A program made the position numbers and the translations under genes. A model generated the notes under the pieces. It worked only from the letters and a program-made list of their open reading frames with translations, was not told the DNA's origin and did no database searches. From Desulfovibrionaceae bacterium (GTDB lineage: Bacteria; Desulfobacterota; Desulfovibrionia; Desulfovibrionales; Desulfovibrionaceae): 64,000 bases of DNA. The DNA lies in NCBI GenBank assembly GCA_910575755.1, contig CAJTFO010000003.1:1-64000 (forward strand), given 5' to 3'. How positions within the stretch are numbered: the first letter of the stretch is position 1; each line of letters opens with the position of its first letter. Of this stretch, positions 45,940 through 55,682 are shown piece by piece.

Positions 45940-45986
45940 GCGCCGTCATGGCTGGCCGGGCGTGACCGTATGACAAAGATCTCTTT

Positions 45987-46754
45987 TTATCTCCAGCGGG
46001 CCAGAAAGGCTGCCGCGCTTTTACCGGCGTCCAGATGCCTGAGCAGGGCGCTGCCGAAAACCACGGCATCCGGCCTGGCGTCAGCAGGCAATTCCGCCAG
46101 TTGTGAAGGTTCGCTCAGGCCGAAGCCCAGGGCTAGCGGCAGGGAAAAGACCCCGCGCGCCCGCTTTATGGTTTCCGCCACCTGGGGAGCCTGGCTGGAG
46201 CGTTGACCCGTAATGCCCATGACCGAGACGACATATACATAACCCTGCCCCTCGGCGGCATAGAGCGCCATGCGCTCCTCAGCGGTATTGGGCCCCACCA
46301 GAGGAATCAGGGCAATGCCGTACTGGTTCAGGGCGACGCGCATGGGGCCGGACTCCTCATAGGGCAGATCCGGCACGATCAGCCCATGCACCCCGGCTTT
46401 TTCCGCGTCGCGGGCCAGTTCTTGCAGACCATACTGCAAAAAGGGATTGAAATAGCCCATCAGCACCACGCCGGCTTTGATCAGGCCCTTGCGCCGAGCC
46501 ATTTCTTTCAGAAGATCGCGCAGATTGACGCCATCACTCAGGGCGCGGCGCGAAGCCTCTTCCACCACCGGGCCGTCAGCCACGGGGTCGGAAAAGGGCA
46601 CGCCGATTTCAATAATGTCCGCGCCGTTCCCGTCCAGTTCCATGAGCGTGGGCCAGAAGCGCGCGCTGTCGGGAAAACCGGCTGTCAGAAAGGGAATCAG
46701 CGCCGGACGCCCGGCGGCCATTGCCTTGCGGATCTTTTCTTCAAGAAGCTGCAT
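45987..46754 (-). CDS. trpA: Tryptophan synthase alpha subunit
   Basis: A 255-residue TIM-barrel enzyme cleaving indole-3-glycerol phosphate. Catalytic Glu and Asp lie in DIIEIGVPFSDPVADGP, with YYNP-like GYFNPFLQYG and GLIVPDLPYEES. Last gene of the trp operon; 2 bp after trpB. Confidence 0.96.
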   Translation of the reverse strand: MQLLEEKIRKAMAAGRPALIPFLTAGFPDSARFWPTLMELDGNGADIIEIGVPFSDPVADGPVVEEASRRALSDGVNLRDLLKEMARRKGLIKAGVVLMGYFNPFLQYGLQELARDAEKAGVHGLIVPDLPYEESGPMRVALNQYGIALIPLVGPNTAEERMALYAAEGQGYVYVVSVMGITGQRSSQAPQVAETIKRARGVFSLPLALGFGLSEPSQLAELPADARPDAVVFGSALLRHLDAGKSAAAFLARWR

Positions 46755-46756
46755 GA

Positions 46757-47935
46757 TTATACCTCCTTTTCGGCAAGCGCCGCGCGAATGATGTCCATAT
46801 CCTTGTCGCCCCGGCCGGAAAGATTGACCACCACATGGCTGCCGGGAGCGAATTCCCGCGGATGGTCCAGCACCCAGGCCAGCGCGTGCGAGGACTCCAG
46901 GGCGGGCAGAATGCCCTCGGCCCGGCAGAGCCGCATCAAGGCGGCCAGGGCGTTGGCGTCCCTGACCATACCATAGCGCACCCTGCCGCTCTTGTGCAGA
47001 AAAGCGTGTTCCGGCCCCACGCCGGGATAATCCAGACCGGCGGAAATGGAGTGCGAAGGCTCGATCTGACCATCATTGTTCTGCAAAAGCATGCTGTAAT
47101 TGCCATGCAGCACGCCGGGCGCGCCCAGGTTCAGGGGCGCGGAATTGAAGCAGCCCGGCTCGCCGCTGCCCGCCGCCTCCACGCCGATAAGCCGCACCCG
47201 CGCATCTTCCAGAAAGGGATGAAACATGCCTATGGCGTTGGAACCGCCGCCCACGCAGGCCACCACGGCATCCGGCAGTCTGCCGGTTTTTTCCAGCATC
47301 CGGGCGCGGGTTTCCCTGCCGATGACGCTTTGCAGATTGCGCACCAGCGTGGGGAAGGGGTGCGGGCCGGCGGCTGTGCCGAAACAGTAATGGGTGGTCC
47401 GCTGACTGGCGATCCAGGCCCGCAAGGCCTCGTTAATGGCGTCCTTGAGGGTGCGCGAACCGCTTTGCACGGCATGCACCTCGGCTCCCAGCAGCTTCAT
47501 CCGCCGGACATTGGCGGACTGACGCTCCACATCCTCGGCGCCCATGTAAATAACGCAGTCCATGCCCAGGCGCGCGGCGGCGGCTGCCGTGGCAACGCCG
47601 TGCTGTCCCGCGCCGGTTTCCGCCACCAGGGCGGTTTTCCCCATGTGTTTGGCCAGAAGGGCCTGGCCCAGCGTGTTATTGATCTTGTGCGCGCCGGTGT
47701 GCAGCAGGTCTTCACGCTTGAGCCAGAGGTTGAAGCCCAGTTCCTCCGAAAGCCGGGGACAATGGGTCAACGGTGTGGCCCGCCCGGCGTAGTTGCACAG
47801 CAGGTCGTCCAGTTCCGCCTGAAATGCGGGCGCAGGCATGATTTCGTTCATGGCCGCCTCCACTTCCAGCAGCGGCGGCATGAGCAGTTCGGGCACAAAG
47901 CAGCCCCCGAATTCACCAAAATAGCTGTTTTTCAT
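46757..47935 (-). CDS. trpB: Tryptophan synthase beta subunit
   Basis: A 392-residue PLP enzyme joining indole and serine. [19 protein letters not shown] holds the PLP lysine (HK-x-N), [12 protein letters not shown] the substrate loop, and [12 protein letters not shown] the phosphate-binding GGGSN. The start at 47935 (one base after the trpF stop) has GGGGAAA upstream. TrpB1 type, matching a full trpA partner. Confidence 0.97.
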   Translation of the reverse strand: MKNSYFGEFGGCFVPELLMPPLLEVEAAMNEIMPAPAFQAELDDLLCNYAGRATPLTHCPRLSEELGFNLWLKREDLLHTGAHKINNTLGQALLAKHMGKTALVAETGAGQHGVATAAAAARLGMDCVIYMGAEDVERQSANVRRMKLLGAEVHAVQSGSRTLKDAINEALRAWIASQRTTHYCFGTAAGPHPFPTLVRNLQSVIGRETRARMLEKTGRLPDAVVACVGGGSNAIGMFHPFLEDARVRLIGVEAAGSGEPGCFNSAPLNLGAPGVLHGNYSMLLQNNDGQIEPSHSISAGLDYPGVGPEHAFLHKSGRVRYGMVRDANALAALMRLCRAEGILPALESSHALAWVLDHPREFAPGSHVVVNLSGRGDKDMDIIRAALAEKEV

Positions 47936-47936
47936 C

Positions 47937-48566
47937 TTATTTCCCCATTGGCCTTGGTTGTGCCGCGGCTGTAACAGCCGCCGCCATTTTCTGCGAATTT
48001 TTCCGGCCCGGCGCGTCCTCAATGCCGGAATTGAAATCCAGACCGTCAGGCGCACACAGGGCCAGCGCCCGCCGTGCATTGTCCGCGTTCAGCCCCCCGG
48101 CCAGCAGCCAGGGGCGCGGCGCGCCGAGTCCGCCCAGTTCCCGCCACGCCAGCCGGCTGCCGCTGCCGCCGCCTGCAAGGCCCGCGTCCAGCAGATACCA
48201 GGCGCAGGATTCGGCATGCCTTTGCAGTTCGGCTTCCAACTGCGCCCGGCCCGTGCAGCGGGCCGGCCAGATAACCCTGATGACCCGTTCCGCGCCCACG
48301 GCCCGCGCGCAGGCCACGCTCTGTTCGCCGTGCAGTTGGGCAAAATCCAGACGCGCCTCGCGCATGACGCGCAGGATTTCATCAGCCCCCTGCTCCACAA
48401 AAACGCCTACCCGCCGCATGCAGCCGCTTTCCAGGCGCGCCGCCTGTTGCGCGGCAAGACTGCGCGGACTGCCGGGGTGGAAAATGAAGCCGCAGAAATG
48501 CGCGCCCAGACGCGCGGCCTCGTCCACATCTTCCTGGCGGGTCAGACCACAGATTTTAATCAGCAT
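47937..48566 (-). CDS. trpF: Phosphoribosylanthranilate isomerase
   Basis: A 209-residue TIM-barrel enzyme. [17 protein letters not shown] supplies the catalytic Cys, [12 protein letters not shown] the FxxxSPR motif, and VGVFVEQG the next strand. LLDAG and [11 protein letters not shown] give the catalytic Asp and phosphate site. The ATG lies inside the trpC 3' end (11-bp overlap). Confidence 0.94.
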   Translation of the reverse strand: MLIKICGLTRQEDVDEAARLGAHFCGFIFHPGSPRSLAAQQAARLESGCMRRVGVFVEQGADEILRVMREARLDFAQLHGEQSVACARAVGAERVIRVIWPARCTGRAQLEAELQRHAESCAWYLLDAGLAGGGSGSRLAWRELGGLGAPRPWLLAGGLNADNARRALALCAPDGLDFNSGIEDAPGRKNSQKMAAAVTAAAQPRPMGK

Positions 48567-49389
48567 GGCTCTGTCCTTGCAGATATCCGCCGGCCAGCAG
48601 AGCCGCCAGAGCCGCTCCGGGCCGGGGCTGCTCCATAAGCGCCGTGCCCACCAGGGCCGCCCTGTAGCCTGCCGACGCGGCCCGAACCAGATGCTCCGGC
48701 TCGCTGACGCCGCTGGCCGCCACCCAGATTTCATCATTCTGCGGCGGATGGGCCTCGGCCAGGGTCAGGCAGGCCGCGCGGTCCACTGCCAGGGTCTGCA
48801 AGTCTCTGGCGTTAACCTGAATGATGCGCGCCCCGCTTTCGCGGGCCAGGCGCAGGTCAGCCGCGTTGAAAACCTCCACCACGGCGTGCATGCCGAAAGA
48901 CTCGGCCTCCTCCCGCAGCCGCCGCAGAACGGCGGCATCAGGCGTGAGGCGCACAATCAGCAGCAGGGCCGCGGCAGGAGTGGCCGCCGTGGCGCGCACC
49001 TGCAGAGAATCAAAAATGAAATCCTTGCGCAGCAGCGGCAAAGGCCTTGCGGGAAAGAGGCCGGGAGCGGCGGCGCGGCGCAGAAAATCCAGGCTGCCGT
49101 GAAAAAAATTTTCCTCCGTGAGAATGGACAGGGCGGCTGCCCCGGCCGTCGCATACTGACGCGCCACCTCTTCCACAGCCAGATCTTCGCGAATGACGCC
49201 GCGCGACGGCGAGGCCCGCTTGTACTCCGCCACCACGGCCAGGGGCCCGCGCCGCGCAGACGCGCTCAGAGCCGCCGCGAAATCAGGACGGGGAAGCGCC
49301 AGAGGCGCGGGCAGGCTCCCCCGCTCCGCCGCCAGTCGCAGGGCCGCCACTTCGGCCTGTTTTGCCTGGTAAAAACGCTCAAGCCGCAT
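48556..49389 (-). CDS. trpC: Indole-3-glycerol-phosphate synthase
   Basis: A 277-residue TIM-barrel enzyme: VVAEYKRASPSRGVI with the catalytic Lys, AAALSILTEENFFHGSLDFL, LLRKDFIFDSLQV with the second Lys, and VNARDLQTLAVD. Single-domain, so TrpC and TrpF are separate (unlike E. coli). Overlaps trpGD by 11 bp and trpF by 11 bp, so translation is coupled. Confidence 0.95.
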   Translation of the reverse strand: MRLERFYQAKQAEVAALRLAAERGSLPAPLALPRPDFAAALSASARRGPLAVVAEYKRASPSRGVIREDLAVEEVARQYATAGAAALSILTEENFFHGSLDFLRRAAAPGLFPARPLPLLRKDFIFDSLQVRATAATPAAALLLIVRLTPDAAVLRRLREEAESFGMHAVVEVFNAADLRLARESGARIIQVNARDLQTLAVDRAACLTLAEAHPPQNDEIWVAASGVSEPEHLVRAASAGYRAALVGTALMEQPRPGAALAALLAGGYLQGQSHAD

Positions 49390-50971
49390 GCAGCACCTTC
49401 CTGCCCAGACCGGCGCTGACAGCCTCACGGGCGCGGGCCATACAGAGGGCCATATCCATGTGTTCCTCCAGCAGATAGACGGCCAGGCCCACATTGAGCG
49501 CCACCATATCCAGCATGGCGCGCGCGCCGTTGCCTTCCAGCAGTTCCCTGAGCACGGCCACGGCCTCATCCTTGCTGCGCACGGTCAGATCCTCGGGCGC
49601 GCAGGGCCGGATGCCGAACTCGGCCGGGTTCAGGAACAGGGCTTTGGTCGTGCCGTTGTGCAGCAGCATGACTTCCGCCGGGCCTATGGGCGTCAGTTCA
49701 TCATACCCGCCCGCGCCGCAAACCACAGCGGCCCGATAGAGTGGCGACTGCAAGAGGGTTTCCGCCACCAGGGGAACCAGCTCGGGCCGGGCCACGCCCA
49801 TGAGCAGATGACTGGGCCGGGCCGGGTTGATCATGGGGCCCAGAATATTAAAGAGCGTGCGCACGCCCAGTTCCTTGCGCAATGGGCCGATATTCCGGAA
49901 GGCGGGATGGAAATGCGGCGCGAAAAGAAAGGCGAAATTGCGCCGTCGCACCATTTCGGCCACAGAGGCCGGATTTCTGTCCAGGGCTATGCCCAGGGCT
50001 TCCAGAGCGTCAGCGCTGCCGCATTTGGAGGACACGGCCCTGTTGCCGTGCTTGACCACCTTGTAGCCCATGCCGGCCAGCACCAGAGAAGCGGCTGTGG
50101 AGCAGTTGAACGAATTGCGACCGTCGCCGCCCGTGCCCACCACGTCAATGCTGACGCCTGAAATGCCGTCCACGCGCACGGCGCGGGCCAGGGCCGCGCG
50201 GGTGGCATGGGCCAGTTCCAGCGCGCTTTCGCCCTTCATGCGAAGACCCATGAGAAAGCCGCCCGCCTGGGCCGGGGTCATTCTGCCGTCCATGAGCGAG
50301 GCGAAACCGGCGGCGGCCATTTCCGCCGTAAGATCTTCCCCGCGGGCCAGCCGCTCCAGAATGGAGGTCAGGCTGGCGGCCTCGTTGTCCTTGTTCATGA
50401 CGGCCTGCGGAAAATTGCCCAGCAGGCGCAGCCCCTCAGGCGTGAGCACGGATTCGGGATGAAACTGCACGCCCACCCAGGGCCGGTCATTGTAACGCAG
50501 GGCCATGACCTCCCCTTCAGGGGCGCGGGCTGTCACAGTAAAGCGGGCATTGGGCGCATCCTCATCGGCACGCGCCACCAGGGAATGGTAACGCCCCACC
50601 TTCATGGGATTGGGCAGCCCACTGAACAGGCCCGTGCCGTCATGCACGATTTCCGACTGCTTGCCGTGCATGATGCAGGGCCCCACTTCCACCCTTGCCC
50701 CGGCATGCAGCGCCAGAAGCTGATGGCCCAGGCAGACGCCCAGCACAGGAATGGCCGGATCAAGACGCTTCAGAAATTCCGTGCAAAGTCCGGCATGGGC
50801 CGGATGGCCGGGGCCGGGAGAAATGCAGACCATACGCAGCCTAGGATCTGTGGCCGCCTCCAGCACGGCGGGATCGTCGTTGTGCAGAACGCGCGGCGTG
50901 TGCCCCAGGGCGTAAAAAGCCTGTACCAGATTATAGGTGAAGGAATCGTAATTATCTATAAGCAGAAACAT
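49379..50971 (-). CDS. trpGD: Fused anthranilate synthase glutaminase / anthranilate phosphoribosyltransferase
   Basis: A 530-residue two-domain enzyme, as in E. coli TrpD. Residues 1-190 are the glutaminase, with ISPGPGHP, the nucleophile in GVCLGHQLLAL and HPESVLTPEG. Residues about 200-530 are the phosphoribosyltransferase, with VVGTGGDGRNSFNCSTAAS, KHGNRAVSSKCGSAD and ILGPMINPARP. The start is set by MFLLIDNYDSFTYNL, the TrpG N-terminus. Overlaps trpE by 20 bp. Confidence 0.95.
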   Translation of the reverse strand: MFLLIDNYDSFTYNLVQAFYALGHTPRVLHNDDPAVLEAATDPRLRMVCISPGPGHPAHAGLCTEFLKRLDPAIPVLGVCLGHQLLALHAGARVEVGPCIMHGKQSEIVHDGTGLFSGLPNPMKVGRYHSLVARADEDAPNARFTVTARAPEGEVMALRYNDRPWVGVQFHPESVLTPEGLRLLGNFPQAVMNKDNEAASLTSILERLARGEDLTAEMAAAGFASLMDGRMTPAQAGGFLMGLRMKGESALELAHATRAALARAVRVDGISGVSIDVVGTGGDGRNSFNCSTAASLVLAGMGYKVVKHGNRAVSSKCGSADALEALGIALDRNPASVAEMVRRRNFAFLFAPHFHPAFRNIGPLRKELGVRTLFNILGPMINPARPSHLLMGVARPELVPLVAETLLQSPLYRAAVVCGAGGYDELTPIGPAEVMLLHNGTTKALFLNPAEFGIRPCAPEDLTVRSKDEAVAVLRELLEGNGARAMLDMVALNVGLAVYLLEEHMDMALCMARAREAVSAGLGRKVLHAA

Positions 50972-52406
50972 ATTCTTCGTCCTCCGCCCGCAAGACCAGG
51001 CGCATGATGGCTGATTTGTTGCACACTTCCTTCCATTCCAGTTCCGGGTCGGAATCATGGACAATGCCGCCGCCGGCCTGCCAGAAGAGTTTGCCGTCGC
51101 GCACCCACATGCTGCGGATGGTGATGCCCGTATCCAGGTTGACGCCGCCCCGGTCCAGCCCCAGCCAGCCGATGCACCCGGCGTAAGGGCCGCGCGCGCG
51201 GCCTTCCAGCTCACGAATGATTTCCATGGCCCGCACCTTGGGCGCGCCGGAAACCGTGCCCGCCGGGAAGGCGGCGGCCAGCACGTCCAGGGCGTCCAGA
51301 CCTTCAGCCAGGCGCGCCGTAACCCTGCTGGTCAGGTGCATGACGTGGGAATAGCGCTCCACCTCCATGTAGCGTTCCAGACTGACGCTGCCCGGCCGGG
51401 CCACGCGGCCCAGGTCGTTGCGGCCCAGATCCACCAGCATGACATGCTCGGCCCGCTCCTTGGGGTCGTCGCGCAGTTCGGCGGCCAGACGGGCATCCTC
51501 CAGCTCATCCCTGCCCCGCCGCCGCGTGCCCGCTATGGGCGAAAGCCGCAGGCGTCCTTCCTCACAACGGACCATGACCTCCGGCGAGGAACCGAACAGG
51601 GTCAGATCCGGGAAGCGCATGTAAAACATGTAGGGCGAAGCGTTGAAGCGGCGCATGCGCCGGTAAAGTTCAAAAGGATTGCCGGCAAAGGGCGTGGAAA
51701 AGCGTACAGAGGGCACTACCTGGATGGCCTCGCCCTGGCGCAGCATTTCCTTGATTTGTTCCACATGGGCCTTGTAGCCGGCCTCGCCGGGTTCAGCGAC
51801 AACAGCTTCCGGGTCTGCGGCTGCTGTGCTGTTCCCCCTGGCGGCGGGAGCCGCCGCGGCATGAACGGCGCGCAAGGAACGGCTCTCGCCCAGGCTGATC
51901 TGGCAGAGACGGTTGTAAAGATGGTCGAAAACCAGCACTGTGCCGGGCAGAACGAGCCGGCAGTCCGCCTCGTCAGGCGGCATGACCGCGGCCAGTCTGG
52001 CGTTGAACAGACCGGCCATGCCGAAGCCCAGATAACCGTACAGGGCGCGGGTGATGGGCGGCAGGTCGGGGATGTTTTCCGGGGGCGCGATCTCCAGACG
52101 CGCCATGAGCTCGCGCAGCCCTTCCACAAAGGGGCGTCCTTCCAGCCCGGCCAGAGGCGTGAAGCGCTTGTCTTCCACGCGCAGGGCCAGCTTGCCGTCA
52201 CGGCAGGAGATGAGCAGGGCCATGTCGCAGGCCAGAATGCTGTAGCGGCCCCAGCGCCCGTCCACCTCGGCGCTTTCGAGCAGAATGCCGTTGCCCGCGC
52301 CCACCATGCCCATAAACAGGCTGATGGGCGTGTCCATGTCCGCCGGGAGCCAGCGGGCGGACTGCCGCACTGTCAGCGGCGCTGGTACAGTAGCAGTGTT
52401 TTTCAT
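50952..52406 (-). CDS. trpE: Anthranilate synthase component I
   Basis: A 484-residue chorismate-using enzyme. Visible: the feedback-binding N-terminal segment LLESAEVDGRWGRYSI, the conserved SPEVMVRC and SPIAGTRRRG, DLGRNDLGRVA, and GTVSGAPKVRAMEII near the C-terminus. The LLES-x-S feedback motif is present, reading LLESAE. The start at 52406 has GAGGAAAACGAAG upstream. First structural gene of the trp operon, behind leader peptide and attenuator. Confidence 0.96.
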   Translation of the reverse strand: MKNTATVPAPLTVRQSARWLPADMDTPISLFMGMVGAGNGILLESAEVDGRWGRYSILACDMALLISCRDGKLALRVEDKRFTPLAGLEGRPFVEGLRELMARLEIAPPENIPDLPPITRALYGYLGFGMAGLFNARLAAVMPPDEADCRLVLPGTVLVFDHLYNRLCQISLGESRSLRAVHAAAAPAARGNSTAAADPEAVVAEPGEAGYKAHVEQIKEMLRQGEAIQVVPSVRFSTPFAGNPFELYRRMRRFNASPYMFYMRFPDLTLFGSSPEVMVRCEEGRLRLSPIAGTRRRGRDELEDARLAAELRDDPKERAEHVMLVDLGRNDLGRVARPGSVSLERYMEVERYSHVMHLTSRVTARLAEGLDALDVLAAAFPAGTVSGAPKVRAMEIIRELEGRARGPYAGCIGWLGLDRGGVNLDTGITIRSMWVRDGKLFWQAGGGIVHDSDPELEWKEVCNKSAIMRLVLRAEDEEYVSAYR

Positions 52407-52434
52407 CTTCGTTTTCCTCGTATGCAATGGAAAC

Positions 52435-52465
52435 AAAAAAGCGCTGTCTCACGGGGAGACAGCGC
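52435..52465 (-). terminator. trp attenuator terminator
   Basis: On the minus strand a perfect 10-bp stem GCGCTGTCTC / GAGACAGCGC (52456-52465 and 52441-52450) with a 5-nt loop is followed by TTTTTT. It lies between the leader peptide stop and trpE. An antiterminator is possible: GGGGAGAC at 52508-52515 pairs with GTCTCCCC at 52453-52460 of this terminator. A competing 1:2 stem pairs 52573-52583 with 52504-52515. Confidence 0.9.
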
Positions 52466-52495
52466 CAACAATAGCTGACCGGAACGAACGGAATT

Positions 52496-52585
52496 CTATG
52501 CCCGCACGTCTCCCCCCCGCATGTTGATGCGCCACCACCAGCCATTGAAGCTGTCAGCAAGGAAGGTGGTCAGGAAAACGTGCAT
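52496..52585 (-). CDS. trpL: trp operon leader peptide
   Basis: A 29-residue open frame ahead of trpE, too short for usual gene finders. AAGGA lies six bases before the ATG. Codons 16-18 are three consecutive TGG (Trp) codons, within FNGWWWRIN. Ribosome stalling there when Trp-tRNA is scarce would cover segment 1 (52573-52583). Segment 2 (52504-52515) would then be free to pair with segment 3 in the terminator, which allows transcription of trpE. This is the classical attenuation design. Confidence 0.92.
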   Translation of the reverse strand: MHVFLTTFLADSFNGWWWRINMRGGDVRA

Positions 52586-52607
52586 TGCAAATCCTTATTC
52601 AGTGAAT

Positions 52608-52630
52608 TTGGTTGAGTAGAAATTAACCAA
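52608..52630. promoter_or_regulatory. Inverted repeat overlapping the trp start site
   Basis: TTGGTT (52608-52613) and AACCAA (52625-52630), 11 bp apart, straddle the -10 and the expected start of the trp promoter. The position fits a repressor operator, for example a TrpR-type protein. The sequence is not a standard TrpR box. Confidence 0.45.
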
Positions 52631-52648
52631 GGCGCAAAACCCTGTCAA
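52620..52648 (-). promoter_or_regulatory. trp operon promoter
   Basis: On the minus strand a perfect -35 TTGACA (52643-52648), a 17-bp spacer and -10 TAATTT (52620-52625). The -35 directly follows the glnN stop codon. Transcription would begin near 52613, about 28 nt before trpL. Confidence 0.85.
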
Positions 52649-54841
52649 TTATTTTCCAAAGAGAATCTCCTGATAGTTGGGCAAAGCCCACAAATCGTCG
52701 GCCACGCGGGTTTCCAGCAGGTCGGCATAGTGGCGCATTTCCACCATCAGGGGCAGCACCTCTTCGCAGTAGCGCCGGGCGGCGTCCAGACCTTCGCCCA
52801 GTTGGCCCACGTCGGCCAGCACGTCTTCCAGACGGGCTGTGGCTGTTTGCAGGCCACGCAGATGCGCCGTCACTTCGTCCAGGGTCATGGTTTTGTAATC
52901 CCTGCCAATGGCCTGCATATGAGCGGCGGTTCCGGCCAGTTCGCCCTGGTAGCGCATACCCGCCGGAAAAATGATGGTACGGGCCATGCGGATGGCCAGA
53001 TTGGCCTCGGTGCGCACGGTCTTGCAGTACTGTTCCAGATAAATGTCCTGTCGGGCCTTGAGCTCGGCCCGCTTGAGGATGCCCTGGCTTTCGTACAGCG
53101 CGATGACTTCGGGCCGGGTGAGTTCCGGCAGGGCTTCAGGCGTATTGCGCAGATCCGGCAGGCCGCGCCGTCTGGCCTCGTTGTGCCAGACCTCCGAATA
53201 GCCGTCGCCGTTGAAGATCACGGCGCTGTGTTCCTCAATGACATGACTGATGAAGGATTCCACAGCGGCGTTAAAGGTTTTGCCCTCTCTTATTTCCCGT
53301 TCCAGCCAGTCGGCGGCGAAGCCCAGGGAATCGGCCATCATGGCGTTGAGCGCCGTGATGGAACCGGCGGCGGACTGGCTGGAGCCCACGGCGCGAAATT
53401 CAAAGCGGTTGCCGGTAAAGGCCACGGGGCTGGTACGGTTGCGGTCGCCGGGGTCCGTGGGCAGGGGCGGCAGGGTATCCACCCCCACATTCAGGGCGCG
53501 ACCGCTTTTGCCGCTGGCCGCATCCTCGGCGCGCCCGGCCCGGAAGGCTTCAAAAACCTCGGTAAGCTGGTCGCCCAGAAAAATGGACATGATGGCCGGC
53601 GGGGCCTCGTGCGCACCCAGCCGGTGGTCATTGCTGGCGCTGGCCACAGTAGCCCGCAGCAGGCCGCCGAACTTGTGTACCGCCCGAATCATGGCCGCGC
53701 AGAACACCAGAAATTTGGCATTGGCGTGCGGCGTTTCGCCAGGGTCAAACAGCGTGCCCAGCTCGGCGTTGCCAATGGAATAATTGACGTGCTTGCCCGA
53801 ACCGTTGATGCCGCTGAAGGGCTTTTCATGCAGCAGGCACTTCAGGCCGTAGCGTTTGGCCACATTGCGCAGTGTGGACATGATGATATGATTGTGATCC
53901 ACGGCCAGGTTGCTGGGCTCGTAGAGCGGCGCGATCTCGTACTGGCTGGGGGCCGCCTCATTGTGGCGGGTGCGCACGGGCACGCCCAGCTTGTACAGTT
54001 CGCGCTCCACTTCCATCATGCAGGAAAGCACGCGCTGCGGGATAACCCCGAAATACTGATCGCTGAACTCCTGGCCCTTGGCCGGGCGCGCCCCGAACAG
54101 CGAGCGCCCGGCAATCTGAAGATCAGGCCGGGCAAAATTGAAATTGTGGTCAATAAGAAAGTATTCCTGCTCCAGACCGGCATAAGAAATTACCGGCAGA
54201 TCCGTATGGATATTGAACAGGGCCAGCACCCGTTGCGCCTCGCGGTTCAGGGCCTGGCCGGAGCGCAGCAGCGGCGTTTTCTTGTCCAGCGCCACGCCTG
54301 TCCATGACAGGAACATGGTGGGAATGCACAAAAAGGTGCCGTTGGGGTTTTCCATGATATAGGCCGGGCTGGTCACGTCCCAGGCCGTATAGCCGCGCGC
54401 CTCGAAGGTGGAGCGCAGCCCCCCGGAGGGGAAGGAGGACGCGTCAGGCTCGCCCCGGATCAGCATGGAGCCGGAAAATTCGGCAATGACGCCGCCCGCG
54501 CCGTCAGGCATCAGAAAACTGTCGTGCTTTTCGGCGGTCTGCCCGGTAAGGGGATAAAAGATATGGGTGAAATGGGTGGCCCCTTTTTCAATGGCCCAGT
54601 CCTTCATCACCGCGGCCACGGTATCGGCGATGGAGGGATCCATACGTTCGCCGAAGGCAATGGTCTTGTGCAGCGATTTATACACAGCCTTGGGCAGGCG
54701 CTCACGCATGATGCGGTCATTGAAAACATTGCAGCCGAAAATATCCGTGGGTCTGGTGTCCGCAAAATTGAGCGGAGCCACATGCGGCTTGTAGGTGGTG
54801 ATGGCCTGGATGGCGCTGTGGCGGGCGGTATTACTGCTCAT
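52649..54841 (-). CDS. glnN: Glutamine synthetase type III
   Basis: A 730-residue GSIII, much longer than GSI (about 470). Type III hallmarks are visible: [51 protein letters not shown] with catalytic Glu, [30 protein letters not shown] and the [15 protein letters not shown] loop. It converts glutamate and ammonia to glutamine. AAGGAG precedes the ATG. The promoter region is not clear; it follows an FKBP gene by 63 bp and may be read from that promoter. The trp promoter starts directly after its stop codon. Confidence 0.96.
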   Translation of the reverse strand: MSSNTARHSAIQAITTYKPHVAPLNFADTRPTDIFGCNVFNDRIMRERLPKAVYKSLHKTIAFGERMDPSIADTVAAVMKDWAIEKGATHFTHIFYPLTGQTAEKHDSFLMPDGAGGVIAEFSGSMLIRGEPDASSFPSGGLRSTFEARGYTAWDVTSPAYIMENPNGTFLCIPTMFLSWTGVALDKKTPLLRSGQALNREAQRVLALFNIHTDLPVISYAGLEQEYFLIDHNFNFARPDLQIAGRSLFGARPAKGQEFSDQYFGVIPQRVLSCMMEVERELYKLGVPVRTRHNEAAPSQYEIAPLYEPSNLAVDHNHIIMSTLRNVAKRYGLKCLLHEKPFSGINGSGKHVNYSIGNAELGTLFDPGETPHANAKFLVFCAAMIRAVHKFGGLLRATVASASNDHRLGAHEAPPAIMSIFLGDQLTEVFEAFRAGRAEDAASGKSGRALNVGVDTLPPLPTDPGDRNRTSPVAFTGNRFEFRAVGSSQSAAGSITALNAMMADSLGFAADWLEREIREGKTFNAAVESFISHVIEEHSAVIFNGDGYSEVWHNEARRRGLPDLRNTPEALPELTRPEVIALYESQGILKRAELKARQDIYLEQYCKTVRTEANLAIRMARTIIFPAGMRYQGELAGTAAHMQAIGRDYKTMTLDEVTAHLRGLQTATARLEDVLADVGQLGEGLDAARRYCEEVLPLMVEMRHYADLLETRVADDLWALPNYQEILFGK

Positions 54842-54904
54842 GCATGCTCCTTCAATCCGCGGGAGATGGTCCGGATTTTCGCGGCCCCGTGACAGGGAAA
54901 AAAG

Positions 54905-55327
54905 CTATTTTACTTCAAGAATTTCGATTTCAAAGGTCAGTTCCTTGCCGGCCAGCGGATGATTGGCGTCCAGCGTGATCTCGTCCGCGTCCACCTCGGT
55001 GATGGTCACATCCATCTGCCCCTGTTCGTTGGAGAGCTGCAAGGGCACGCCCACTTCCAGCGGAATATGCGAGGGAACCTGGGCGCGGGCCACAGTGAAC
55101 ACCAGTTCCGGATCAATATCGCCATACGCCTGATCCGGAGGAATGGTCACAGTGACGGTTTCCCCGGCTTCATGCCCTTCCACCGCCGATTCAAAGCCAG
55201 GGATCAGCATGCCCTTGCCCAGCGTGAACTCCAGAGGGTCACGCTCTCTGGAAGAATCGAAAACCGTGCCGTCAGCCAGTGTTCCGGTGTAGTGCGCGCG
55301 CACCGTGTCGCCTTTTTTAATGGGCAT
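54905..55327 (-). CDS. SlyD-like FKBP-type peptidyl-prolyl isomerase
   Basis: A 140-residue PPIase. GDTVRAHYTGTLADGTVFDSS is the FKBP N-terminal strand, LIPGFESAVEGHEAGET the flap region, and an inserted IF-domain (about 70-120) gives the SlyD layout. There is no His/Cys-rich metal tail. It catalyses proline isomerisation and acts as a chaperone in the cytoplasm. The ATG at 55327 has CGGAG upstream; longer upstream frames are unlike the family. It shares a divergent promoter region with lysA. Confidence 0.9.
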   Translation of the reverse strand: MPIKKGDTVRAHYTGTLADGTVFDSSRERDPLEFTLGKGMLIPGFESAVEGHEAGETVTVTIPPDQAYGDIDPELVFTVARAQVPSHIPLEVGVPLQLSNEQGQMDVTITEVDADEITLDANHPLAGKELTFEIEILEVK

Positions 55328-55437
55328 GAAAAACTCCGTTAACACCCGCGCGGCGGGCTTTTTGTTGAATTGCGCCGGCGGCTTTGCCGGCTCCGGCATC
55401 GGGCCGGAGGCCAGAAAAGCCTGCCGCATAAAGGAGA

Positions 55438-55466
55438 AACAAAACACGGCGCGGGCGCGATGTCAA
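55438..55466 (-). promoter_or_regulatory. Promoter of the FKBP gene (and perhaps glnN)
   Basis: On the minus strand -35 TTGACA (55461-55466), a 17-bp spacer and -10 TTTGTT (55438-55443). Confidence 0.55.
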
Positions 55467-55522
55467 TGCGCCGTTGACGGGCGCGGCGCTTGCGCGGGCG
55501 CAACGCGCGGGGCGTGGCCGGC

Positions 55523-55551
55523 TTGACAGCAGCAGCTTTGCCAAGGATAAT
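55523..55551 (+). promoter_or_regulatory. Promoter of lysA
   Basis: -35 TTGACA (55523-55528), a 17-bp spacer and -10 GATAAT (55546-55551). Transcription near 55558 would give a leader of about 125 nt with GC-rich self-complementary parts (near 55573-55625). It is too short and unlike the lysine riboswitch. The rest of the 355-bp divergent gap shows no gene. Confidence 0.8.
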
Positions 55552-55682
55552 TAAAAACTGTCCCTGCAATTGAGGGGCACGAGCAATCCAGCCAGCGGGC
55601 CGCCGCCCGTCATCATGGCCCTCCCATGCGACCATCGGCTTTTACGCGGCAAAGGCCGCGACAATTCCATTCAGAGGTGCAT

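Noticed and set aside
55558-55682. Lysine riboswitch in the lysA leader
   Set aside because: The leader is about 125 nt and lacks the conserved lysine-riboswitch motifs, so the call is not supported.
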